NCBI GenBank assembly: GCA_030150305.1
Contig: JASLGD010000046.1
Location: 1 to 9,144 of the forward strand
DNA from: Caldimonas sp.
GTDB taxonomy: Bacteria; Pseudomonadota; Gammaproteobacteria; Burkholderiales; Burkholderiaceae_C
Direction: 5' to 3'
DNA: 9,144 nt
The notes under the pieces were generated by a model that saw only the letters and a list, made by a program, of their open reading frames with translations, ran no database searches and was not told the origin of the DNA. Below, piece after piece: positions 1-6,856 of the stretch; positions within the stretch are counted from its first letter, which is position 1, and every line of letters starts with the position of its first letter. The position numbers and the translations under genes are program-made.

Positions 1-1085
1 GTGGCCGCCGGGACGTTGCCGGCCAGGCGGTGCACGAATGCGCGTGCCAGCCACGCGAACGCCGCCGCTTCGACCTGATCGGCGGGCAGGCCGCGCTCGT
101 CGCTGGCGACGACGCGCGCCGGGTCGAGCGCCTTGGCGAGCCGCGCCATCAGATCGGCGTTGCGAGCGCCGCCGCCGCAGACGATCAGCTCCGCGGCCTT
201 GGCGAGATGGCGCCGGAACGCCTCGGCGACGGTGCTTGCGGTCAGCTCGGCGAGCGTCGCCTGGATGTCTTCGGGTCGAAGCCGCGCGCGTGCGCGCGTC
301 GCGTCGAGACGCGCCTCGAGCCAGCCGGCGTTGAAGAGGTCGCGTCCGGTGCTCTTGGGCGGCGGCAGCGCGAAGTACGGCTCGGCGAGGCAGGCGTCGA
401 GCAGCAGGTCGTCGACGTGGCCGCGGCCACCCCAGGAGCCGTCGGGGTCGAACGGCTGGCCGGTCGATCGCTCGCACCAGAGGTCGAGCAGGACGTTGGC
501 AGGGCCGCAATCGAAGCCGGCGATCGCCCCTTCCGGGTCGAGCGCGGTCAGGTTCGCGATGCCGCCGAGGTTGAGCACCGCGACCGACGCGTCGCCGCGG
601 CCGAACATCGCGTGATGGAACGCCGGCACGAGCGGCGCGCCATGGCCGCCGGCGGCGACGTCGCGGCTGCGGAAGTCGGCAACGACGTCGATGCCGCTCC
701 GCTCTGCGAGCAGCGCGGGCGCGTCGAGCTGGACCGTGTAGCCGATGCCGTCGAATTCGTGCGGACGGTGGCGCACCGTCTGGCCGTGCGAGCCGATTGC
801 GACGATGCGAGCGCGCTCGCAGCGCGCCTTGACGAGGAGCGCATCGACCACCGTCGCGGATTCCAGCGCGAGCGCGTTGGCCGCGAGGGCGCCGCGATGC
901 AGCTCGTCGGCGCCGGCGACGTTCAGCGCCGCGAGCTCGGCGCGCAACGGCGGAGGAAACGCGCGGTGCGCGTGGGCCAGGACCCGCGCCGCGGGAGGCG
1001 CGCCGGGAACGCCGAACTCGACGACGACGCCGTCGATGCCGTCGAGCGACGTGCCCGACATCAGGCCGATGAAGACCTCGGTCAT
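1..1085 (-). CDS. anmK: Anhydro-N-acetylmuramic acid kinase, 3' end cut by window edge
   Basis: The enzyme hydrolyses and phosphorylates 1,6-anhydro-N-acetylmuramic acid to MurNAc-6-phosphate in the cytoplasm, in peptidoglycan recycling. About 361 residues are visible. The start reads MTEVFIGLMSGTSLDGIDG, the N-terminal signature of the family with its MSGTSxDGxD phosphate loop. GFDCGPANVLLD (residues 190-201) follows NLGGIANLT; its D192 matches the catalytic base, Asp182 in the E. coli enzyme. A late VCGGGARN motif belongs to the actin/hexokinase-like fold. The visible end, LAGNVPAA, corresponds to the family's GNLPSVTGA region, so only a short tail is missing. The ATG at 1085 is chosen because it gives the family N-terminus exactly; I see no strong ribosome binding site. 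It lies downstream of the M23 peptidase gene on the same strand, 99 bases away, so the two cell-wall genes may be cotranscribed. Confidence 0.95.
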   Translation of the reverse strand, partial: MTEVFIGLMSGTSLDGIDGVVVEFGVPGAPPAARVLAHAHRAFPPPLRAELAALNVAGADELHRGALAANALALESATVVDALLVKARCERARIVAIGSHGQTVRHRPHEFDGIGYTVQLDAPALLAERSGIDVVADFRSRDVAAGGHGAPLVPAFHHAMFGRGDASVAVLNLGGIANLTALDPEGAIAGFDCGPANVLLDLWCERSTGQPFDPDGSWGGRGHVDDLLLDACLAEPYFALPPPKSTGRDLFNAGWLEARLDATRARARLRPEDIQATLAELTASTVAEAFRRHLAKAAELIVCGGGARNADLMARLAKALDPARVVASDERGLPADQVEAAAFAWLARAFVHRLAGNVPAA

Positions 1086-1184
1086 CGGCGCGCCAGGACC
1101 GTCATCGGAAGGACGAGCGCGCAACCGCTGTCATCGCGAGAAGCGCGTTTCCAAGCGAACCCTCGCGGCCCGCAGACGTAGCGC
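1086..1184. repeat. Spacer with a possible dispersed intergenic repeat
   Basis: This is the spacer between the M23 stop codon and the anmK start. Read on the minus strand, about 1125-1150 gives CTTCTCGCGATGACAGCGG. It resembles the widespread proteobacterial intergenic repeats built around CTTC..CGCAATGAC. A short inverted repeat, CGCGAG (1135-1140) with CTCGCG (1162-1167), encloses it with a 20-base loop. Only one copy is present, so membership of a repeat family rests on my memory of the consensus. There is no T-tract, so a terminator is not supported. The octamer GTCATCGG also occurs twice, at 1081 and 1101, the first copy overlapping the anmK start codon. Confidence 0.3.
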
Positions 1185-2636
1185 CTATTCGCCGAGGACC
1201 GGCGTGCGCGGCAGCGTCTCGGCGATGCCGAGCTGGGCGCGAACGCTCTGCGCCAGCTGGCTGAAGCGCGGGCGTGCCGCCGGCGAGATCGTCACCGCCT
1301 CGGACGCCTGCGCCACTTGCAGCGGGTCCTGCTGGACGCCGTTGATCTTGACCTCGAAGTGCAGGTGCGGCCCGGTCGCCCAACCCGTCTGGCCGACGGC
1401 GCCGATGATCGCGCCCTGCTCGACGTGCTGACCCTTTGCCACGTCGATGCGGCTCAGGTGCGCGTACACCGTCGCGCGGTCGTTGCCGTGCTGGATGTGG
1501 ACGACGTTTCCGTAGCCGTTCTGCCAGCCGGCGAACTCGACCACACCTTCGCCGACCGTGCGCACCGGCGTCCCGGTCGGCGCGCCGTAGTCGACGCCGT
1601 TGTGCTGCTTCCAGGCGTTGAAGATCGGATGCATGCGCATCGCGAAGCCCGACGTCACGCGCGAGAACTCGAGGGGGGCGGCGAGGAACGAGCGCTGCTT
1701 GCTCTGGCCGTCGAGCCCGAAGTACGCGCCTTTCGAATCGCCGTCCTTGAACCACATCGCCGAGAACGTCTGGCCGCGGTTGACGAACTCGGCGGCGAGC
1801 ACGCGGCCGCTCGCCGGGCCCCAGCTGATCGGTTCGCCGTCGGCGGTGAGGGTCTCGTAGACCAACGAGAACGTCGCCCCGCGCTGCAGCTCGTGGCGAA
1901 AGTCGATGTCGTTGGCGAAGATCTCGGCGAGCTGCGTCGCGACGTTGTCGGGGATGCCCGCTTCGTCGGTCGCAGCGAAGAGCGACGAGCGCACGGTGCC
2001 GCTCGCCATCAGGACCTGCGACGCGAGCGGCGCGGTCGTGATGTCGGCGACGAGCTGGTCGGCGATGCGCTGGACGCGCAGGCGCGTGAACTGGGTCGGC
2101 AGCTTGTCGACGACGGGCGCGGCGTAGCGCGCCAGCAGCTCGATCAGGCTGCCGTGCGAATCGACGCGGACCTGCACGCGCTTGCCGGATCGGCCTTCGA
2201 GCAGGCGGCGCGCGATCGGATCGCTGCGCAGGAACGCCGCGGCGCGCGCGTCGGCGACGTTGAGGCGCGCGAGCAGCGAGTCGGCGGTGTCGCCGGCGCG
2301 CGTGATCTCGCTGCGGAAGAGGACGAGATCCTGGTCGGCGACCGCTTCGAGCTGGGCGTGGAGGTCGACCGTCGGAACGTTCTCGACGATCGTGCGCTGC
2401 GGCAACGCGGCGGGATCGGGGACCTGCGGCGCGACGCCGAACGCCGTCACCGCGGAGCCGGCGAGCGCCAGCGAGACGGAAGCGGCGAGGGTGCGGGGAT
2501 GCCGGGCGGCGAAGCTTGCGATGCGTGTCGAAGCGCGATGCCAGGCGACATCCAGGGATGCCAGCGAATTCAATTGTCGAGGAGCTCGGTGCTCGGTTCG
2601 GCGGTGCAGCGCACGGCGCGCACCTCGGTTGATCAT
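1185..2636 (-). CDS. Membrane-anchored M23 (LytM) peptidoglycan endopeptidase, MepM-like
   Basis: This 483-residue protein is predicted to cleave peptide crosslinks of murein in the periplasm. A basic N-terminus precedes one hydrophobic segment (about 47-68), which fits an inner-membrane anchor with a periplasmic body. Residues about 200-270 resemble the Csd3/OapA-type M23 N-terminal domain (SSLFAATDEAGIPDNV, then FANDIDFRHELQRG). The LytM domain covers about 320-445. It has every metal and catalytic position: H345 and D349 in HNGVDYG, H393 in VYAHLS, and H424 and H426 in GPHLHFEV. The enzyme should therefore be active. The ATG at 2636 is the only Met available before the anchor, but no good ribosome site precedes it; a TTG at residue 22 is an alternative. 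The gene is divergent from tyrS and upstream of anmK. MepM-like DD-endopeptidase is the best guess for specificity. Confidence 0.93.
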   Translation of the reverse strand: MINRGARRALHRRTEHRAPRQLNSLASLDVAWHRASTRIASFAARHPRTLAASVSLALAGSAVTAFGVAPQVPDPAALPQRTIVENVPTVDLHAQLEAVADQDLVLFRSEITRAGDTADSLLARLNVADARAAAFLRSDPIARRLLEGRSGKRVQVRVDSHGSLIELLARYAAPVVDKLPTQFTRLRVQRIADQLVADITTAPLASQVLMASGTVRSSLFAATDEAGIPDNVATQLAEIFANDIDFRHELQRGATFSLVYETLTADGEPISWGPASGRVLAAEFVNRGQTFSAMWFKDGDSKGAYFGLDGQSKQRSFLAAPLEFSRVTSGFAMRMHPIFNAWKQHNGVDYGAPTGTPVRTVGEGVVEFAGWQNGYGNVVHIQHGNDRATVYAHLSRIDVAKGQHVEQGAIIGAVGQTGWATGPHLHFEVKINGVQQDPLQVAQASEAVTISPAARPRFSQLAQSVRAQLGIAETLPRTPVLGE

Positions 2637-2761
2637 CGCAAGCGGGGCGCCACTAGAATCGTTGGCGAACGCCCGCTCTCGTAGGGCACCATCCCACTGG
2701 CTTGTAGGACGCCGGCGCAGTATACCGGCCGTCGCTCGCCTTTCCCCCGTAACAGCGAGTG
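2637..2761. promoter_or_regulatory. Divergent control region between the M23 gene and tyrS
   Basis: These 125 bases must hold the promoters of both divergent genes. On the minus strand TATACT (2724-2719) matches five of six bases of a sigma-70 -10 box. It lies about 83 bases before the M23 start, but I see no convincing -35 box at the right spacing. On the plus strand TAGAAT (2654-2659) is a -10 candidate for tyrS; TTGATC (2629-2634) could be its -35 box, but the 19-base spacing is long. GTATAC at 2720-2725 is self-complementary, so it is AT-rich in both directions inside a GC-rich flank. No tRNA-Tyr T-box or other riboswitch is recognisable. Confidence 0.4.
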
Positions 2762-4000
2762 ATGTCCCCGTCTATTTCTCCGGAATCGACCGACCCCGTC
2801 ACCGATTCGGTCCGCCACGCGCTTGCCGTCTCGCTGCGCCGCTGCAGCGAGCTCCTCCCCGAAAACGAGTGGCTGCGCAAGCTCGCCCGCTCGGAAGCGA
2901 CCGGCGTGCCGCTGCGGATCAAGCTCGGCCTCGATCCGACCGCGCCCGACATCCACCTCGGCCACACCGTCGTCCTCAACAAGCTGCGCGAGCTGCAGGA
3001 TCTCGGCCACAGAGTGATCTTCCTGATCGGCGACTTCACGTCGATGATCGGCGACCCGTCGGGGCGCAACACGACGCGGCCGCCGCTCACGCGCGCGCAG
3101 ATTGAAGCGAATGCGAGCACCTACTACGACCAGGCCAAGCTCGTCCTCGATCCGGACCGGACCGAGATCCGCTTCAACTCCGAATGGAGCGATCCGCTCG
3201 GCGCGCGCGGCATGATCGAGCTCGCCGCCCGCTACACGGTCGCCCGGATGATGGAACGCGACGACTTCAGCCGCCGCTTCAAGGCGGGCACGCCGATCAG
3301 CATCCACGAGTTCCTCTATCCGCTGATGCAGGGCTACGACTCGGTCGCGCTGAAGGCCGACCTCGAGCTCGGCGGCACCGATCAGAAGTTCAACCTCCTC
3401 GTCGGCCGCGCGCTTCAGGCCGAGTACGGCCAGGAGCCGCAGTGCATCATGACGATGCCCCTGCTCGAAGGCCTCGACGGCGTCGAGAAGATGTCGAAGT
3501 CGAAGGGCAACTACATCGCGATCGGCGACCCGCCGAACGACATGTTCGCCAAGCTCATGTCGATCAGCGACGATCTGATGTGGAAGTACTTCGATCTCCT
3601 CAGCACGCTGCCCGAGACGGAGATCGCGGCATGGCGCGTCCAGACCGCTGCCGGCCGCAATCCGCGCGACGCCAAGGTCGCGCTCGCGAAGGAGATCACG
3701 GCCCGCTTCCACGGCGCACGCGCGGCCGACGCGGCTGAAGCCGACTTCGACCTGCGCGCGCGCGGCGGCATCCCGGACGAGATCGACGCGATCGCGCTCG
3801 AGGGCGCGCCACTCGGCATCGGTGCGGTGCTCAAGCAGGCCGGGCTCGCGCCGTCGACCAGCGAGGCGCTGCGTCTCGTCGACGGCGGCGGCGTCCGCAT
3901 CGACGGCAGCGTCGTCTCGGATCGCGCGCTGAAACTGCCGCCGGGCACGTTCGTCGTCCAGGTCGGCAAGCGCAAGTTCGCTCGCGTGACGCTGCGCTGA
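2762..4000 (+). CDS. tyrS: Tyrosyl-tRNA synthetase
   Basis: A class I aminoacyl-tRNA synthetase of 412 residues that charges tRNA-Tyr with tyrosine using ATP, in the cytoplasm. The Rossmann catalytic domain shows the HIGH motif as HLGH (65-68) within LGLDPTAPDIHLGH. The KMSKS motif is K243-S247 in VEKMSKSKGNY. The middle part includes GGTDQKFNLLVGR, which helps bind tyrosine. The C-terminal 60 or so residues (from about STSEALRLVDGGGVRIDG) form an S4-like RNA-binding domain. Length and motif spacing are normal, so it should be functional. An in-frame GTG lies directly before the ATG at 2759; ATG at 2762 is preferred. The ribosome site is weak (GAG close to the start). It heads a plus-strand unit with the CDF gene 12 bases downstream and dtd after that. 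Confidence 0.97.
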   Translation: MSPSISPESTDPVTDSVRHALAVSLRRCSELLPENEWLRKLARSEATGVPLRIKLGLDPTAPDIHLGHTVVLNKLRELQDLGHRVIFLIGDFTSMIGDPSGRNTTRPPLTRAQIEANASTYYDQAKLVLDPDRTEIRFNSEWSDPLGARGMIELAARYTVARMMERDDFSRRFKAGTPISIHEFLYPLMQGYDSVALKADLELGGTDQKFNLLVGRALQAEYGQEPQCIMTMPLLEGLDGVEKMSKSKGNYIAIGDPPNDMFAKLMSISDDLMWKYFDLLSTLPETEIAAWRVQTAAGRNPRDAKVALAKEITARFHGARAADAAEADFDLRARGGIPDEIDAIALEGAPLGIGAVLKQAGLAPSTSEALRLVDGGGVRIDGSVVSDRALKLPPGTFVVQVGKRKFARVTLR

Positions 4001-4012
4001 GGTCGCGCCGGC

Positions 4013-4903
4013 GTGCAGGTCACGACGCTGCTCCGGCTTTCGGTCGCGACGGCCGTCGTCACGATCGCGCTGAAGACGTGCGCCTGGTGGATCACCGGCT
4101 CGGTCGGCCTGCTGTCGGATGCGCTCGAGTCGCTCGTCAACCTCGCGTCGGCGCTGTTCGCGCTCGCGATGGTCACGATCGCGGCGCGACCCGCCGACGA
4201 AGACCACCCGTTCGGCCACACCAAGGCCGAATACTTCTCGAGCGCCTTCGAGGGCCTGATGATCGCCGCCGCGGCGATCGCGATCGCGTGGGCGGCGATC
4301 GGCCGCTTCCTGCAGCCGCGGCCGCTCGAGGCGGTCGGCGTCGGCCTCGCGCTCAGCATCGCGAGCTCGATCCTGAACGGCGTGCTCGCCGCGCGGATGC
4401 TCGCCGAGTCGCGCCGGCACCGCTCGATCGCGCTCGAGGCAGACGCGCGCCACCTCTTCACCGACGTCTGGACGTCGGCCGGCGTCGTCGTCGGCATCGT
4501 CGCGGTGCAGCTCACCGGCTGGCTGTGGCTCGACCCGGTCGTCGCGATCGGCGTCGCGGTCAACATCATCCGCGAGGGCGCGCGCGTCGTCTGGGTGTCG
4601 ATCGACGGCCTGATGGACAAGGCGCTCGAGCCCGAGGTCCAGGAACGCATCGACCGCACGCTGGCGCGCTTCGCCGAGAGCTCGGTGCGCTTCGACGACA
4701 TGGTGACGCGCCGCGCCGGCAGCCGGCGCTTCCTCGACGTTCACATGCACGTTCCGGCGAACTGGACGCTCGGTCGCGCCGCGACGCTGCGCGGCGAGGT
4801 CGAGCGCGCGCTGATGACCGAGGTCGCCGGCCTGAAGGCGTCGATCCAGCTGCTGCCGTCGAACGTCGAGCCGCTCTTCAACGCCGTCGAAGCGTCGCCG
4901 TGA
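4013..4903 (+). CDS. Cation diffusion facilitator (CDF) family metal efflux transporter
   Basis: An inner-membrane antiporter of 296 residues, expected to export a divalent metal such as Zn, Fe or Mn in exchange for protons. The six-helix CDF layout is visible: SVGLLSDALESLVN at the helix 2 region, a cytosolic loop PADEDHPFGHTKAE (60-73), then HLFTD in helix 5, and a soluble C-terminal domain from about 210 (RFDDMVTRRAGSRRFLDVHMHV). The helix 5 pair H147/D151 is intact. The helix 2 pair, Asp45/Asp49 in E. coli FieF, aligns with E39 and N43 here, so specificity cannot be assigned. The GTG start is the only plausible start after the in-frame tyrS stop. Its TGA overlaps the dtd GTG by four bases, implying translational coupling. 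It sits inside a tyrS-dtd unit with no obvious functional tie to translation. Confidence 0.93.
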   Translation: MQVTTLLRLSVATAVVTIALKTCAWWITGSVGLLSDALESLVNLASALFALAMVTIAARPADEDHPFGHTKAEYFSSAFEGLMIAAAAIAIAWAAIGRFLQPRPLEAVGVGLALSIASSILNGVLAARMLAESRRHRSIALEADARHLFTDVWTSAGVVVGIVAVQLTGWLWLDPVVAIGVAVNIIREGARVVWVSIDGLMDKALEPEVQERIDRTLARFAESSVRFDDMVTRRAGSRRFLDVHMHVPANWTLGRAATLRGEVERALMTEVAGLKASIQLLPSNVEPLFNAVEASP

Positions 4904-5346
4904 TCGGCCTCGTGCAGCGCGTCGCGCAAGCGCGCGTCACCGTCGCCGGCCGCGTCGTCGGCGCGATCGGACGCGGCCTCCTGCTCTTCGTGTGCGCCGA
5001 GCCCGACGACAGCGACGCGCTCGCCGACCGCTTCGCGGCGAAGGTGCTGGCGCTGCGCATCTTCGCCGACGCCGCAGGCAAGATGAACCTCGACGTCGCC
5101 GCGATCGGCGGTGAGCTCCTCGTCGTCAGCCAGTTCACGCTTGCCGCCGACACGTCGCGCGGCAACCGCCCGAGCTTCGTCGGCGCCGCCGGCGCCGAGC
5201 GCGGCCGGGCGCTCTACGACCGCGTCGTCGCCGCGGCGCGGCGGCTGCACGCCGGCGCGGTCGCGTGCGGCGAGTTCGGCGCCGACATGCAGGTCGCGCT
5301 CGTCAACGACGGCCCGGTCACGATTCCGATCACGCTGCGCGACTGA
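4900..5346 (+). CDS. dtd: D-aminoacyl-tRNA deacylase (DTD)
   Basis: A cytoplasmic enzyme of 148 residues that hydrolyses D-aminoacyl-tRNAs, classically D-Tyr-tRNA, and glycine wrongly attached to tRNA-Ala. This prevents D-residues entering proteins. It aligns with E. coli Dtd along its whole length. Both active-site motifs are present: SQFTLAAD (77-84) and NDGPVT (136-141), whose Gly-cisPro pair gives the family its chiral proofreading. The N-terminus, IGLVQRVAQARVTV, is typical. The start is GTG at 4900 within a GTGA overlap with the CDF stop codon, so it is probably translated by reinitiation. Placement in the tyrS unit makes sense, since TyrRS is a main source of D-Tyr-tRNA. The stop codon lies within a hairpin shared with the convergent TctC-like gene. 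Confidence 0.97.
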   Translation: MIGLVQRVAQARVTVAGRVVGAIGRGLLLFVCAEPDDSDALADRFAAKVLALRIFADAAGKMNLDVAAIGGELLVVSQFTLAADTSRGNRPSFVGAAGAERGRALYDRVVAAARRLHAGAVACGEFGADMQVALVNDGPVTIPITLRD

Positions 5347-5366
5347 GCGCCGCGCGCGCTCAGTCG
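5340..5366. terminator. Hairpin spanning both stop codons of convergent genes
   Basis: CGACTGAGCGC (5340-5350) pairs perfectly over 11 bp with GCGCTCAGTCG (5356-5366), leaving a 5-base loop, CGCGC. The dtd stop (5344-5346) and the stop of the opposite gene (5360-5362 read on the minus strand) sit at mirror positions in the two arms. Because it is symmetrical, the same hairpin forms in both transcripts. Neither side is followed by a run of T, so this is not a classical intrinsic terminator. It may be a bidirectional 3' end or an RNA-stabilising structure. Confidence 0.55.
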
Positions 5367-6337
5367 GCGTACTGGCCGGCCGCCTTGATGATCGGGCTCC
5401 ACTTCGCGATCTCGGCCTCGACGAACTTCTTGTGCTCGGCACCGCCGACTCTCGCATCGTTGATGACCACGGCGCCGAGCTGCTCCTCGCGCTTGACGAA
5501 CTCGGGGTCCTTGAGTGCCGTGCGCAGCGCTGCGTTGATCTTGTCGGTCACCGCCTTCGGCGTCCCCTTCGGCGCATAGAGAGCGTGCCAGACCGAGACG
5601 TTGAAGCCCTTCACGCCGGCTTCGTCGAGCGTCGGCAGGTTCTTCAGCGCCGGCGTGGTCAGCCGCCTGGCGGTCGTCACCGCGTACGCCTTGACCTTGC
5701 CGCCCTCGATCTGCGTGGTCGTGTTCGTCGTCTGGTCGCACATGAGGTCGACCTGGCCGCCGATCAGGTCGGTCATCGCCGGGCCGGTGCCCTTGTACGG
5801 CACCGTCGTCATCTCGACCTTGATCGAGCTCTGGAACAGCAGGCCGCACAGATGCGAGGCGGCGCCGAGGCCGGCGTTGGCGAGGTTGATCTTGCCCTTG
5901 TTGGCCTCGATCCACTTGACGAGCTCGACGTAGTTGTTCGCCGGCAGCGTCGGCCGGCCGACGAGCGTCATCGGAACCTCGTTGATCATGCCGAGGTATT
6001 CGAAGTCGTCGAGCGTCTTGTACGGCAGGTTGCGGTACAGGCTCGGCGCGGTGCTGATGCCGATGTGGTGCAGCAGCAGCGTGTAGCCGTCGTTCGACGC
6101 CTTGGCGACCTTGTTGGTCGCGATCGTGCCGCCGGCGCCGGACACGTTCTCGATCAGGATGCTCTGGCCGCCGAGAGGCTTGCGCATCGCCTCCGCGAGG
6201 TCGCGCGCGACCTTGTCGGTCGGACCGCCGGCGGCGAATGGAACGACGATCGTGACCGGTTTGTCGGGATAGTCGGCGAACGCCGGTCCGACGACTGCGA
6301 CCGATGCGAGGAGAAGAAGCGCGCGAAGCTTGGCCAT
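5360..6337 (-). CDS. Bug/TctC-family periplasmic solute-binding protein
   Basis: This 325-residue protein is the extracytoplasmic receptor type used by tripartite tricarboxylate transporters. It captures small carboxylates or related compounds in the periplasm. A Sec signal peptide covers residues 1-21 (MAKLRALLLLASVAVV..., cleaved after AFA). The mature protein opens with DYPDKPVTIVVPFAAGGPTDKVAR, the hallmark of the Bug family, and later has GAGGTIATNKVAKA, VPYKGTGPAMTDLIGGQVD and a YAPKGTPKAVTDKINAAL segment. All are typical of TctC-like proteins of normal length. No membrane partners (TctA/TctB) are near, so it is an orphan receptor, as is common in Burkholderiales. The ligand cannot be told from sequence. 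No ribosome site is visible; a perfect inverted repeat ends 2 bases before the ATG. Confidence 0.95.
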   Translation of the reverse strand: MAKLRALLLLASVAVVGPAFADYPDKPVTIVVPFAAGGPTDKVARDLAEAMRKPLGGQSILIENVSGAGGTIATNKVAKASNDGYTLLLHHIGISTAPSLYRNLPYKTLDDFEYLGMINEVPMTLVGRPTLPANNYVELVKWIEANKGKINLANAGLGAASHLCGLLFQSSIKVEMTTVPYKGTGPAMTDLIGGQVDLMCDQTTNTTTQIEGGKVKAYAVTTARRLTTPALKNLPTLDEAGVKGFNVSVWHALYAPKGTPKAVTDKINAALRTALKDPEFVKREEQLGAVVINDARVGGAEHKKFVEAEIAKWSPIIKAAGQYAD

Positions 6338-6339
6338 GG

Positions 6340-6367
6340 CAATGGGCGAAATGAAGATCGCCCATTG
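6340..6367. promoter_or_regulatory. Perfect 10-bp inverted repeat next to the TctC-like start codon
   Basis: CAATGGGCGA (6340-6349) and TCGCCCATTG (6358-6367) are exact reverse complements around an 8-base centre. The repeat ends 2 bases before the ATG of the solute-binding gene. It could be an operator for a dimeric regulator. If transcribed, it would form a hairpin that blocks the ribosome landing site. The rest of the 112-base spacer (6338-6449) shows no clear promoter. Confidence 0.5.
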
Positions 6368-6449
6368 TTCGAATCCGCCCGCTGCGCGCCACGGGTGGAA
6401 GCACCGACATCGGCGCGACGGCGGGTGCGCGCGGGTTCGCCGGACGCGG

Positions 6450-6803
6450 TCAGCGGCCCATGCGGCGGCTGTAGTTGGCGAGCCAGCGGTCGTTCAGCGT
6501 CGGGTTCGACTCGCGTGCGTCGGGCGCGCTGAAGCCGACGCGCAGGTTGCCACCGCTCTGCTGCTCGATCGTGATCGTCACCGCGGCCCCCGCCTTCGTC
6601 CCCAGGATGCGTCCGCTCGCGCGATCGGCCGACGTCACCTGGATTCCCGAGTCGGCGGCGGCACCGAGCGCGGCATCCCACGAGCGATCGAAGCTCGCCG
6701 GCACCATCACCGTCTGCGGCTCGTAGGGGTAGGGATAGGCGACGCAGCTTGCGAGGCACGCACACGCGAAGAGCGCGGCGAGCGAGCGGATCGATCGGAT
6801 CAT
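6450..6803 (-). CDS. Small predicted lipoprotein of unknown function
   Basis: A 117-residue protein with a lipoprotein signal: basic start MIRSIR, hydrophobic LAALFACACLASC, and lipobox LASC with the acylated cysteine at C20. Residue 21 is Val rather than Asp, which suggests sorting to the outer membrane. After a short YPYPYEP stretch, the mature part begins VPASFDRSWDAALGAAADSGIQV. This resembles small proteobacterial lipoproteins that have an alternating strand/helix domain. I cannot name a family or role. The ATG at 6803 is preferred over the longer open frame because it starts the signal peptide directly; AAGGG lies 8 bases upstream. It is 53 bases downstream of the ligase gene on the same strand and may be cotranscribed with it. 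Confidence 0.8.
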   Translation of the reverse strand: MIRSIRSLAALFACACLASCVAYPYPYEPQTVMVPASFDRSWDAALGAAADSGIQVTSADRASGRILGTKAGAAVTITIEQQSGGNLRVGFSAPDARESNPTLNDRWLANYSRRMGR

Positions 6804-6856
6804 GGCAGGGCCCTTGGGCAACGCGATGCCGCGATCGTACGCGCGCCGTCGACGGC

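Noticed and set aside
1083..1105. Seven-codon frame starting at 1105 and overlapping the anmK start as ATGA
   Set aside because: It has no ribosome site and arises from a chance direct repeat of CCGATGAC.
30..1181. 383-residue plus-strand open frame
   Set aside because: It is antisense to anmK, which has full family motifs, and its composition is low-complexity.
2759..2761. GTG as the tyrS start
   Set aside because: It adds a single residue next to a standard ATG at 2762; the sequence cannot prove it, and ATG is the simpler choice.
2633..4750. 705-residue open frame on the minus strand opposite tyrS and the CDF gene
   Set aside because: It is arginine-, aspartate- and alanine-rich with no domain, and lies antisense to two clear genes; this is the usual shadow of high-GC coding DNA.
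5214..6410. 398-residue minus-strand frame overlapping the TctC-like gene
   Set aside because: It is a frame-shifted shadow of the TctC-like gene; its translation is arginine-rich and lacks family features.
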